A stretch of 14,721 nt of DNA from NCBI GenBank assembly GCA_900549375.1, contig URNY01000061.1:1-14721 (forward strand). Direction: 5' to 3'. The number at the start of each line of letters is the position of its first letter. The stretch's first letter is position 1. This DNA is from an uncultured Bacteroidales bacterium. GTDB lineage: Bacteria > Bacteroidota > Bacteroidia > Bacteroidales > Muribaculaceae. This document shows, piece after piece, positions 7,530 through 14,721 of this stretch. The notes under the pieces were generated by a model. It had not been told where the DNA came from. It did no database searches and worked only from the letters and a program-made list of their open reading frames with translations. A program made the position numbers and the translations under genes.

Positions 7530-7561
7530 CAAAATTAAAGCTTTATGCGCTAAAAAACAAA
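7530..7561 (-). promoter_or_regulatory. consensus Bacteroidetes promoter for gldE
   Basis: On the minus strand TTTG (7561-7558), a spacer of exactly 20 bases, then TAATTTTG (7537-7530). Both boxes match the Bacteroides consensus TTTG-N19-21-TAnnTTTG fully. Transcription would start near 7523, leaving a leader of only about 14-20 bases before the TTG starts. The -33 box lies directly after the helicase stop codon, so gldE and the transferase gene can be expressed apart from the helicase operon. Confidence 0.75.
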
Positions 7562-7562
7562 T

Positions 7563-9899
7563 TCATTCCACTTTCTCCACCACATCCTCGCGCACATACC
7601 ATAGCCAGCCTTCGACATAGCGGAATTTTCCCGTCTCGCGCAACCGGTTCACATATCCGGCCACCTGCCGGCGATAGCGCGGAGATTCCACCACCGCCCC
7701 GAATTTATAATCAATCACGACTGCACCTCCGTCGGGATAGCATACCACTCGGTCGGGGCGTCGGACACCCCCGTGGCTGTCGAGCAGCGGCCGCTCGTTC
7801 ATCACCTTCCCGGAGCCGTCGAACCAACGGCACACCTTCGGATCTGAAAGGCGCCGGCTCAGGAATTCGCCGAGCTCCCGCTCGGCGGCGCTCGAAATAA
7901 GTCCCTGCATCCCTATATGGCGAAGTGCTCGCGGCAGGTCGGTAGCGGTGTCAATGCGCTCCATCACGGCGTGGAGCACATTCCCTTCCGAACGGGGATC
8001 GTTGTCGGATCCCTCTTCGAAATCCTCTGCATCGACCACCTTCGGCACGTTCTCTTCGCGATACTTAAGAAATTCAGGAGTGACGCGGGCCGTATAGTCT
8101 GGAATGATGAAAGTTCCGGAATCCTCCCCCTCATATTTCTCGGGAGAAACCTCGTATCGATGGCCGGAAGTGAGTCTAAGTCCGTCGGACGACATCTCAA
8201 GAGCCTTTCCGGCATCCGTAAACCTCACGCTCTCGTAATAGCCCTTCACCAGCGAAGACACACTCAGCGGAGCAGGTTTCGACCCGACGGGCAGGAAAGC
8301 ATAAAGCTCGCGCACCGCGCGGGTAAAGCCGACATAGAGTTTGTTGAGACAGTCCATAGTGACCATATCCACAAATTCTTTGTAGACCCCTGCATGAGAG
8401 GTATCGAGCATCTCGCGAGATGTGTCCACAGGCAGGAAAGGCGGCATTGCGTAACCCTCCGCCTCTATCAGCTCGGGGCGCACCCAGCGCCATTCGCTCT
8501 TGCGGGTGGAGGAGGGAAGAAACGTATATTGGGCGAAAGGCATCACCACGCAGGGGAACTCAAGACCCTTGGCCTTGTGTATCGTCATCACCCGCACAGC
8601 GTCCATTCCCTCTGGCGAAGAGATGGCTGCTCTCGCGCCCCGTCTGTTCCACCATTGCAGGAAAGATGCGATGTCGGAGGGACGCGATTCGCAATATTCG
8701 AGCACTATATCCTGGAACGCCGCTATAAAGGGAGCATCGCGGCGTCGCATATTTTCAGGCAGAAAAGTCGCGGCGATACCCTCCACAAGGGCCGGCAATG
8801 AGACTGCCTGCATCTCGTTGAGCATTTCGCCGACGGCATCGTTGTCGGCGCCCGAGGCGAGGAAAGTCTCCAGGCGCTCGATGGCGGAGAGCGACGGATG
8901 CCTAAGGGCGAAGACGAGATAATTGCATCTCACCTCATCCCAGTCGGCCACACCACGGCGACGCCCGTCGTCGCCGGTGCGCACCTGCGGGTCGGCACCC
9001 CGGCAGATGGTTTCCAAGGCGGTCAGTATCAGGGCCACCGAAGGAGCGGAAGCCACTTTGAGCGATTGCTCGCTTATGAATTCTATGCGTTGCGCCGAGT
9101 CGCCGGCTTCGGCGTTATGCCGCGAAAAACGTTCGATAAGCTCCTCTCCCTGATCATTGGTATCGACAAGAAAGACTATGTCGCGCTGCCGGAAACCGCG
9201 CGAAAGGAAATCCATCACAAGTTCCACACAACCGTCGAGTATCGTCTGCTCCGCATCCCCTTTGGAGCCGTCGATCATGCGGATATCTACAAATCCTGAG
9301 TCCGGCTTGGCGTGAGGGGTCTGGACCACGTTCGAATAAAGCGCCTTGAAATCGAGATGGCCCTCTTCATCGGCGAGCGCCGTTGCGATGGTGTCGGCCA
9401 TGAAGGAGAAGACGCCGTTGTTGAATTCCACCACATTGCGGTCGCTGCGCCAGTTGGTGTTCTCGCCCGGCGCGTCGCCATGGGTGCTGACGCCCCCGAA
9501 ATCGCTTTCCACAACCGAAGAGATCAGCGACGGATCGGCGTTGCGGAATCTATAGATACTCTGTTTTGCGTCGCCGATGAGGAGATTTCCGTTGCCGCGC
9601 CCCATGCTTTCGGCCAACAGGGGCCGCAGATTGCGCCATTGCATTCTGGAGGTGTCCTGAAACTCGTCGATCAGGAAATGATTGAGGCGCGTTCCAAGTC
9701 GCTCATAGATGAACGGTGCGTCATCCTCCCCGATGATGCGGCTCAGCATTGCGTTGGTCTCTCCGAGCTCCACGGCATTGTTCTCTTCGAGGAGCTCGCG
9801 GCGCTTGCGAAGCGAGACGGTAAGCAATCCGAAATAGGGGAAGTTATGTTTATAGAGCCGCCAGTGACTGTATTCGGGCGAGGTCAGGGTCGCAGTCCG
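7563..9899 (-). CDS. AddA-like UvrD helicase-nuclease, 3' part after a frameshift
   Basis: C-terminal two thirds (about 780 residues) of a superfamily-1 helicase fused to a RecB-type nuclease. It is read one base out of frame with the 5' part. The frame stays open up to 10193, but upstream of about 9.9 kb it only shadows the other frame, so no credible separate start exists. Helicase motifs follow in order: DEFQDT (Walker B, 9651-9668), GDAKQSIYRFR (from 9575), NWRSDRNVVEF, TIHKAKGLEF (about 8556-8588) and LYVGFTRA. The end carries a PD-(D/E)xK nuclease: GNVLHAVMERI, RPDRVV, VIDYKFG (about 7702-7721) and YRRQVAGY. Such proteins unwind and trim double-strand ends for recombination. Joined to the 5' part the length is about 1,100 residues, normal for the family. 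No AddB-like partner is in the window. Confidence 0.92.
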   Translation of the reverse strand, partial: RTATLTSPEYSHWRLYKHNFPYFGLLTVSLRKRRELLEENNAVELGETNAMLSRIIGEDDAPFIYERLGTRLNHFLIDEFQDTSRMQWRNLRPLLAESMGRGNGNLLIGDAKQSIYRFRNADPSLISSVVESDFGGVSTHGDAPGENTNWRSDRNVVEFNNGVFSFMADTIATALADEEGHLDFKALYSNVVQTPHAKPDSGFVDIRMIDGSKGDAEQTILDGCVELVMDFLSRGFRQRDIVFLVDTNDQGEELIERFSRHNAEAGDSAQRIEFISEQSLKVASAPSVALILTALETICRGADPQVRTGDDGRRRGVADWDEVRCNYLVFALRHPSLSAIERLETFLASGADNDAVGEMLNEMQAVSLPALVEGIAATFLPENMRRRDAPFIAAFQDIVLEYCESRPSDIASFLQWWNRRGARAAISSPEGMDAVRVMTIHKAKGLEFPCVVMPFAQYTFLPSSTRKSEWRWVRPELIEAEGYAMPPFLPVDTSREMLDTSHAGVYKEFVDMVTMDCLNKLYVGFTRAVRELYAFLPVGSKPAPLSVSSLVKGYYESVRFTDAGKALEMSSDGLRLTSGHRYEVSPEKYEGEDSGTFIIPDYTARVTPEFLKYREENVPKVVDAEDFEEGSDNDPRSEGNVLHAVMERIDTATDLPRALRHIGMQGLISSAAERELGEFLSRRLSDPKVCRWFDGSGKVMNERPLLDSHGGVRRPDRVVCYPDGGAVVIDYKFGAVVESPRYRRQVAGYVNRLRETGKFRYVEGWLWYVREDVVEKVE

Positions 9900-10878
9900 G
9901 ATCGGCTCCGCGTCTTGTCTGATATGTCTTGCCTGAAAATTTGCTATATACCGTAAAGGTCTCTTTGTTGCCTGTGGGTATGTGGTCCACGGTGCAGGCG
10001 AGGCATTTGCGGGCATGGCCGGTGATCGCGGTGAGAGTGGCGTCGGCGCGGCCTCCCACGAAGCGCAAAAGCTCGTTGGCCTTGCGGCACATCTGCGCGT
10101 AAGGCTCGTTGGGAATCGAGCCATACCGCTTTTCGAGAGCGAGATAAAGCTCCGGCAAATCGGGCGTATGCTCGAGATATTCCTCAAGGTCATCGCGTAT
10201 CTGCTTGAAATCCTCGTTTTCGAGTTTCCCGATGGCGGAAGCGAGTCCCGAATAAGGACTCCCTCCTCCCCTCTTCTGAAAGATATTCCATTTGCCGCCC
10301 GATTCCCTTACGCGCTCCATCAGGAGGTCGATCCAGAATTTCACCTCCTCCGAAGCCTTCCCCTCCTCGATATCCTCAAGCACGGAATCTATCCCCATTT
10401 TTGAGATATACTCCGAATCGAGCTCTATGGTATAGGAATCATTGAGATCGGTCTCGTAAGCGAATGTGCGGAGCACAAGCTGGAAGAATGAGTCGATTGT
10501 GGAAACCTGAAACTCCGAATAGTTTTCGAGCAGGCGGGCAAGCGCGCGGCGGCAGAGGGCACTCAGCTTAGCGGGCGTGACGTTGAGCTCGCGGCAGAAA
10601 TCATCCATATAGTCGGGCGATTTCCCCGGAGGGGGCGAGGCGAGCGCGTCGAGTTTCTCCACGATGCGCTGCTGCATCTCGTTGGTGGCCTTGTTGGTGA
10701 ATGTAACTGCGAGGATATGGCTCAGCGAATCAGCGATCTCGGCAGGTGTGCGCAACCGGCGGGGCTTATCCTCCTCGCGGATGGTAAGAAAATACCACAG
10801 GAATTTTCTTGCGAGCGTATATGTTTTCCCCGAGCCTGCCGATGCCCGGTGGAGTTCAAGAAGATCTGACGTTTCCAT
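9850..10878 (-). CDS. AddA-like UvrD helicase-nuclease, 5' part before a frameshift
   Basis: The N-terminal part (342 residues in frame, about 325-335 of them homologous) of the same helicase-nuclease. ASAGSGKTYTLARKF holds the Walker A loop GSGKT at residues 15-19 (10822-10836), and LAVTFTNKATNEMQQRI at about 54-70 is motif Ia. STIDSFFQLVLRTFAYE near 126-142 is a typical RecB/AddA-type element. The frame then leaves the homologous path near 9.88 kb and ends at a TAA (9850-9852) after an unrelated tail. Alone it lacks Walker B and motifs III-VI and could not be an active helicase. ATG 10878 overlaps the end of yciH by 23 bases, so the two genes are coupled. The break is either a real inactivating mutation or a base-calling or assembly error. 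Confidence 0.92.
   Translation of the reverse strand: METSDLLELHRASAGSGKTYTLARKFLWYFLTIREEDKPRRLRTPAEIADSLSHILAVTFTNKATNEMQQRIVEKLDALASPPPGKSPDYMDDFCRELNVTPAKLSALCRRALARLLENYSEFQVSTIDSFFQLVLRTFAYETDLNDSYTIELDSEYISKMGIDSVLEDIEEGKASEEVKFWIDLLMERVRESGGKWNIFQKRGGGSPYSGLASAIGKLENEDFKQIRDDLEEYLEHTPDLPELYLALEKRYGSIPNEPYAQMCRKANELLRFVGGRADATLTAITGHARKCLACTVDHIPTGNKETFTVYSKFSGKTYQTRRGADPDCDPDLARIQSLAAL
9860..9905 (-). other. probable +1 frameshift site in the AddA-like gene
   Basis: The reading passes from the GADPDCDP frame to the SPEYSHWRLYKHNFPYFG frame in this stretch. Joining them needs one base skipped (one extra base in this sequence, or two missing). Short C runs lie here (GACCCTGACCTCGCCC on the coding strand). 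No slippery site with a nearby stop is seen, so programmed frameshifting is unlikely. Confidence 0.75.
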
Positions 10879-11224
10879 AGCCTTCGGAATGGAGAAAATC
10901 TACAAGACGCTCGCGGCATTCGCCCTGCATCAGTATCTCGCCGCCGCGGGAAGAGCCTCCCGTGCCGAGTTTTTTGCGGGCACGCGACGCGAGTTCTGCA
11001 AGTTCTTCATCTGAACAGAGGAAGCCGCAGGCGATAGTGGCGGTCTTCCCTTTGCGTCCTTTGCGCTCGATGACCACGGTGATTTTCTCTTTATGCGTGG
11101 TTGCCGCGGAGTTCTGCGCCTCCGCGGGGGCGTTCTCTCCGCCCGCAGCGATCTCCTCTCTCTCCTTCTCCTCCCCCGGAGGGAGGTTATCTTTCATACC
11201 GGCGAGCACATCTTTCCAGTCCAT
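10856..11224 (-). CDS. yciH: SUI1/eIF1-like translation factor, YciH family
   Basis: A 122-residue protein whose last 75 or so residues form a SUI1 domain: KITVVIERKGRKGKTATIA, then ELASRARKKLGTGGSS and GGEILMQGECRERLVDFL. The first 45 residues are acidic, Ala/Glu-rich and probably disordered. YciH proteins resemble eukaryotic eIF1 and bind the small ribosomal subunit, favouring accurate start selection or acting in stress; the role in Bacteroidetes is not well known. The ATG at 11224 is chosen over a TTG two codons earlier. The gene begins six bases after the lipoprotein stop and its end overlaps the helicase start by 23 bases, so the three genes form one operon. Confidence 0.9.
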   Translation of the reverse strand: MDWKDVLAGMKDNLPPGEEKEREEIAAGGENAPAEAQNSAATTHKEKITVVIERKGRKGKTATIACGFLCSDEELAELASRARKKLGTGGSSRGGEILMQGECRERLVDFLHSEGYGNVRSS

Positions 11225-11230
11225 CGGCAA

Positions 11231-12340
11231 TCAATATGAGGAAAGTTTCTTGCGGAGGTCGGCCACATTGTCGGCGCGGTCGGCAAGCGAGCCGGCGGCG
11301 TTGTAGATGTAGAACACCGGCACTGCCGATACGTTGTAATCGCGCAGGGCGTCGGAGGTCTGACCGGCGGGGTCGATCACGGTTGTCCAGGGAAGGTTGC
11401 GCGCGGCTTCGCGCCATGTATACTGATCGGCGTCGAGCGAGACATGGTAGAAGGCCACGTTCCCCGAATGGGCGTTATAGATCTCCGAAAGAGCCATGTT
11501 CAGGGCCGGGGAATCCTCGGCTGTCATCATCGAGAACACCACAACAGTGGGTTTCCCTTTTCCGGCGATGTCGGAAAGTTTCACATTCCTGCCGGTCTCA
11601 TCCTGAAGATCAATGTCGAGGAGGGTTATCTCGTTGGCCTCCATCACGAGGCGACGGCCCATCTGGGCGTTGCGGTGCTTGAGGGCTTCGAGCGAAACCT
11701 GACGCAGCATCCCTGCGTGAGGATCATCGGGATGATACTGCTCGAAGGCCGTGGCGACGGCGGCGTAATATTTGGCATCCTCTTTCGACTCGGGGTCGTA
11801 AAGCGGCTTACCGTTCACGATCTTTGTCAGCACGTAGTAACCGATTATCGAGCCTTGCGAGTCTTTGAGATATTTGGTGTAGACATTGCGTTTGAAAGCG
11901 TCGCGCTTGGCGGCATCGTTGAAATCGAGGGCCATCAGCTCCTTTTCGAAACTTGCCATGGCGCGCGCCTGGTCCGAGCCGTCGATATCGAACTCGACGC
12001 CGAAACGTGCGGCGGGAGAAGTCACGGTGATATTCTCCACGGAGTCAACGGGGAAATATATGAACCGGCCGCCGAGCGAGAGACGGTAGATATCAGGTGA
12101 GGCGGGAGCGGCCGATTCCATCGAGAATTTGCCCGACGATGAGATCTTTACGGAGTCGAGAGGAATCCATCGGCCGTGGAAATCCGACTTCTCCAACACA
12201 AGCGATTTGTCGGCGCCTCCATCTACTTCGCCCGAGACTTTGAACTTGGGCTCCCCTTTGCAGGCGGCAAGCAGAAGAAGGGGAAGGGAGAGGGAGAGAA
12301 ATAGAAGCGTTTTATTGAATCTTGCGGATATTTTCATCAT
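11231..12340 (-). CDS. DUF4369/thioredoxin-fold lipoprotein lacking the CxxC site
   Basis: Numbered from the first ATG (12340), residues 1-26 are a lipoprotein signal with lipobox LLAAC at 23-27, so the protein is anchored in the envelope facing the periplasm or surface. About 30-130 is a DUF4369-like beta domain (KVSGEVDGGADKSLVLEKSD), followed by a helical linker and a TlpA/AhpC-like thioredoxin fold (about 250-365). Where the family has WxxWCxxC the chain reads VVVFSMMTAEDSPALN, and there is no Cys after the lipobox. The cis-Pro side (VSAVPVFYIYN) is kept. It is therefore probably not a thiol oxidoreductase but a binding or structural protein. A second ATG at 12337 is equally possible; the frame also opens at a TTG (12382) overlapping the promoter, which is unlikely. 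It leads the operon with yciH and the helicase. Confidence 0.88.
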   Translation of the reverse strand: MMKISARFNKTLLFLSLSLPLLLLAACKGEPKFKVSGEVDGGADKSLVLEKSDFHGRWIPLDSVKISSSGKFSMESAAPASPDIYRLSLGGRFIYFPVDSVENITVTSPAARFGVEFDIDGSDQARAMASFEKELMALDFNDAAKRDAFKRNVYTKYLKDSQGSIIGYYVLTKIVNGKPLYDPESKEDAKYYAAVATAFEQYHPDDPHAGMLRQVSLEALKHRNAQMGRRLVMEANEITLLDIDLQDETGRNVKLSDIAGKGKPTVVVFSMMTAEDSPALNMALSEIYNAHSGNVAFYHVSLDADQYTWREAARNLPWTTVIDPAGQTSDALRDYNVSAVPVFYIYNAAGSLADRADNVADLRKKLSSY

Positions 12341-12379
12341 TTGAATCTCTTTTGTAACATTATTTGATTTTTCAAGGTG

Positions 12380-12387
12380 CAAATATA
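12380..12387 (-). promoter_or_regulatory. -7 promoter box of the lipoprotein-yciH-helicase operon
   Basis: TATATTTG on the minus strand matches TAnnTTTG fully and lies about 40 bases before the ATG, giving a leader of about 30 bases. The expected TTTG box 19-21 bases upstream is not clear. Confidence 0.5.
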
Positions 12388-12420
12388 CTGAAAATCCTCA
12401 ATTTTCTTGAATTAAATTGC

Positions 12421-12428
12421 TAACTTTG
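12421..12428 (+). promoter_or_regulatory. -7 promoter box of pnp
   Basis: TAACTTTG matches TAnnTTTG fully. It lies 33 bases from the divergent box at 12380-12387. No good TTTG box sits 19-21 bases upstream. Transcription would start near 12435, giving a leader of about 65-70 bases. Confidence 0.55.
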
Positions 12429-12440
12429 CATAAATTTTGG

Positions 12441-12458
12441 GGCCGACACGGTTCGGTC
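12441..12458 (+). promoter_or_regulatory. hairpin in the pnp leader
   Basis: GGCCGA and TCGGTC pair over six positions (one G-T) around a six-base loop, within about ten bases of the predicted pnp transcript 5' end. In E. coli, pnp is autoregulated through a leader stem cut by RNase III; a similar role here is only an analogy, and this stem is short. Confidence 0.35.
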
Positions 12459-12502
12459 TCGCCATCGACAACAATAACGAGAAGAAAAACAATAAAGATT
12501 TT

Positions 12503-14721
12503 ATGTTGAAACCTGTAAAAAAATCCATCCTCCTTCCCGACGGACGTGAGATCACGATCGAAACCGGGAAACTCGCCAAGCAGGCGGACGGAGCGGTGGA
12601 GGTGCGCATGGGCAAAACGATGCTCCTTGCCACCGTATGCTCGGCTCAGGAAGCCGGAGAGGGAGTTGACTTCATGCCCCTCACTGTGGAATACAAAGAG
12701 AAATACGCTTCGATAGGCCGCTATCCGGGCGGTTTCCTCAAGAGAGAGGGACGCTCGAGCGACTATGAGATTCTGACCTCACGCCTGGTGGACCGCGTGC
12801 TTCGCCCGCTGTTCCCCTCGAATTATCATGCGGAGACGTTTGTGAACGTCACCCTTTACTCAGCCGACGAGAATGAGGCCCCCGACGCTCTCGCAGGCCT
12901 TGCAGCTTCTGCTGCGCTGATGGTGAGCGACGTGCCTTTCGAAGGCCCGATCTCCGAAGTGCGCGTGGCCCGCGTCGACGGCCAGTGGGTGATCGACCCC
13001 ACTTTCGGGCAGATCGAGAATGCCGACATCGAGCTGATGGTCGGCGCTACCTACGACAACATCATGATGGTGGAGGGCGAGATGAACGAGGTTTCCGAAG
13101 ATGAACTCCTCGAGGCCCTGAAAGTGGCCCACGCCGAGATCAAGAAGCAGTGCGTGGCCCAGATGGAGTTGATGAAAGAGGCAGGCAAGGAGACAAAACG
13201 CGAATATTGCCATGAAGTGAACGACGATGAGCTCCGCGCCGATGTCCATGCAAAATGCTACGACAAGGCTTATGCAATCGCCAAGACCGGAAGCGCCGAC
13301 AAGCAGTGGCGCAACGAGTCGTTCAGCGCGATCTGCGACGAATATATCGAGAATCTTCCCGAAATGACGGAGGAGCAGCTCGAGAAATACACCGAGGATC
13401 AGCGCGTGGCGATGGTGAAACGCTATTATCACGATGTCGAGAAAGAGGCCATGCGCCGCTGCGTGCTCGACGAGGGCATCCGTCTCGACGGCCGCAAGAC
13501 CACCGAGATCCGCCCGATCTGGTGCGAGGTGGATTATCTTCCGGGCCCCCACGGAGCCGCTATCTTCACCCGCGGCGAGACTCAGGCGCTGGTTACGGCC
13601 ACCCTCGGAACCACGCTCGACGAGAAGATTGTGGACGACGTGCTCAACCAAAGCAAAGAGCGCTTCCTGCTTCACTATAACTTCCCCCCCTTCTCCACAG
13701 GAGAGGCCCGCGCACAGCGCGGCGTGGGACGTCGCGAAGTGGGTCACGGCAACCTTGCCCATCGCGCCCTCAAACGCATGTTCCCCGATGATTTCCCCTA
13801 TACCTGCCGTATAGTTTCCGATATCCTCGAATCCAACGGTTCCTCATCCATGGCCACTGTCTGCGGCGGCACACTCGCCCTGCTCGACGCCGGCGTGAAG
13901 ATGAAACGCCCCGTTGCCGGTGTGGCCATGGGCCTTATCTCCGACGAGGGTAACGTGAAATACGCCATCCTCTCCGATATTCTCGGCGACGAGGACCATC
14001 TCGGCGACATGGACTTCAAGGTGACAGGTACCACCAAGGGTATCACCGCCACTCAGATGGATATCAAGTGCGACGGCCTCAGCTATGAGATTCTCGCCAA
14101 GGCTCTCGACCAGGCCCGCGAGGGACGTCTGCACATCCTCAATATCATCAACGAGACCATCCCCGCTCCGCGTGAGGATTATAAGGAGCACGTTCCTCGT
14201 CTGGTTACGCTCGAGATTCCGAAGGAGATGATCGGCGCCGTGATCGGCCCGCAGGGAAAAGTGATCCAGGGTATTCAGGAAGAGACAGGCACTGTCATCT
14301 CTATCGACGAGGACGAGAAACTCGGCATCGGCAAGGTGGAGATCGCGTCCAAAGACAAGGCAAGCATCGACGCCGCCCTTTCGAAGATCAAAGCTATCGT
14401 GGCGCAGCCTGAGGAGGGCGAGATCTATGAGGGTACCGTCCGCTCGATCCTCGACTTCGGCGCGTTCATCGAGTTCATGCCGGGTCGCGACGGACTTCTC
14501 CACATCTCGGAGATCTCCTGGGACCGTCTCGACAATATGGATGCCAGCGGCCTGAAAGAGGGCGACAAGGTAAAAGTGAAACTCATCGAGATCGACAAGA
14601 AGACGGGCAAATACCGTCTGTCGATGCGCGTTCTCACTCCCAAGCCCGAAGGATATGTTGAGCGTGAGGCTCGTCCCCGCCGCGAAGACCGCCCGCGTCG
14701 CGATGGCGACCGCGGCCCGCG
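12503..14721 (+). CDS. pnp: polyribonucleotide nucleotidyltransferase (PNPase), 3' truncated
   Basis: Phosphate-dependent 3'-to-5' exoribonuclease of RNA decay, acting as a trimer in the cytoplasm. The frame is open from ATG 12503 to the window end (739 codons), so the stop is missing. Domains in order: first RNase PH core (about 13-145, with PLTVEYKEKYASIGRYPGGF), all-helical linker (about 240-330), second RNase PH core (about 335-540), KH domain (about 570-620, GAVIGPQGK) and S1 domain (about 638-712, EGTVRSILDFGAFIEF). The catalytic acids are visible in ILGDEDHLGDMDFK as Asp496 and Asp502, equivalent to E. coli Asp486 and Asp492. The chain then enters a tail rich in Arg, Glu and Asp (from about 720), common in Bacteroidetes PNPases. 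It diverges from the lipoprotein operon; rpsO is not next to it upstream. Confidence 0.98.
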   Translation, partial: MLKPVKKSILLPDGREITIETGKLAKQADGAVEVRMGKTMLLATVCSAQEAGEGVDFMPLTVEYKEKYASIGRYPGGFLKREGRSSDYEILTSRLVDRVLRPLFPSNYHAETFVNVTLYSADENEAPDALAGLAASAALMVSDVPFEGPISEVRVARVDGQWVIDPTFGQIENADIELMVGATYDNIMMVEGEMNEVSEDELLEALKVAHAEIKKQCVAQMELMKEAGKETKREYCHEVNDDELRADVHAKCYDKAYAIAKTGSADKQWRNESFSAICDEYIENLPEMTEEQLEKYTEDQRVAMVKRYYHDVEKEAMRRCVLDEGIRLDGRKTTEIRPIWCEVDYLPGPHGAAIFTRGETQALVTATLGTTLDEKIVDDVLNQSKERFLLHYNFPPFSTGEARAQRGVGRREVGHGNLAHRALKRMFPDDFPYTCRIVSDILESNGSSSMATVCGGTLALLDAGVKMKRPVAGVAMGLISDEGNVKYAILSDILGDEDHLGDMDFKVTGTTKGITATQMDIKCDGLSYEILAKALDQAREGRLHILNIINETIPAPREDYKEHVPRLVTLEIPKEMIGAVIGPQGKVIQGIQEETGTVISIDEDEKLGIGKVEIASKDKASIDAALSKIKAIVAQPEEGEIYEGTVRSILDFGAFIEFMPGRDGLLHISEISWDRLDNMDASGLKEGDKVKVKLIEIDKKTGKYRLSMRVLTPKPEGYVEREARPRREDRPRRDGDRGP

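Noticed and set aside
7917..8801. 294-codon plus-strand frame opposite the helicase
   Set aside because: Lies antisense to conserved helicase and nuclease motifs and has no recognisable domain.
9850..9905. Programmed ribosomal frameshift in the AddA-like gene
   Set aside because: No slippery sequence with an adjacent stop or clear downstream structure was seen; the first frame runs on past the likely break before stopping.
12435..12502. GGGGCCGACACGGTTCGG stretch in the pnp leader, slightly like the start of a tmRNA
   Set aside because: No matching tRNA-like 3' end, tag frame or room for a tmRNA before the pnp start; better explained as a leader hairpin.
12860..14503. Long minus-strand open frames (300 and 219 codons) opposite pnp
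   Set aside because: The plus frame encodes a complete, motif-rich PNPase. The antisense frames are GC-codon shadows with no protein-like features.

Overview
The window looks like a chromosomal core segment of a member of the Bacteroidales, most probably Muribaculaceae-like. This is inferred from the gene content (a GldE-type CNNM/CBS protein next to a phosphopantetheinyl transferase, a DUF4369/thioredoxin-fold lipoprotein next to a SUI1/YciH gene, an AddA-like helicase-nuclease, a TIGR02757 protein, a PNPase with an Arg-rich tail), the near absence of Shine-Dalgarno sites, and promoters of the Bacteroides TTTG / TAnnTTTG type. Coding DNA is moderately GC-rich; the one long intergenic region is clearly AT-rich. 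No rRNA, tRNA, CRISPR array, insertion sequence or prophage gene was seen.

Layout. (1) 1-4453, plus strand: a tight four-gene run made of a 5'-truncated S9 peptidase, a small lipoprotein, a TIGR02757 protein and a secreted GHL10 glycoside hydrolase. The first three are joined by ATGA stop/start overlaps. (2) 4454-5394: a lone HipB-like XRE regulator on the minus strand without a hipA partner, then about 560 bases of AT-rich intergenic DNA with inverted and direct repeats, then a possible 37-residue membrane peptide. (3) 5395-7509, minus strand: gldE followed by a 4'-phosphopantetheinyl transferase, driven by an excellent promoter at the end of the upstream helicase gene. (4) 7563-12340, minus strand: DUF4369/thioredoxin-fold lipoprotein, yciH, then an AddA-like helicase-nuclease broken by a frameshift near 9.88 kb. 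(5) 12503-end, plus strand: pnp, diverging from the lipoprotein operon across a roughly 160-base region with two promoter -7 boxes and a leader hairpin; its 3' end runs off the window.

These are mostly housekeeping functions: envelope peptidase and cell-wall glycan hydrolase, carrier-protein activation, an ion-transport/CBS protein, DNA end processing, translation and RNA decay. I did not find a convincing new multi-gene system. The points most worth checking are the split helicase, the non-ATG start of gldE with its textbook promoter, the cysteine-free thioredoxin-fold lipoprotein, the orphan XRE gene with a putative operator, and the repeat-bearing intergenic DNA upstream of the tiny membrane ORF.
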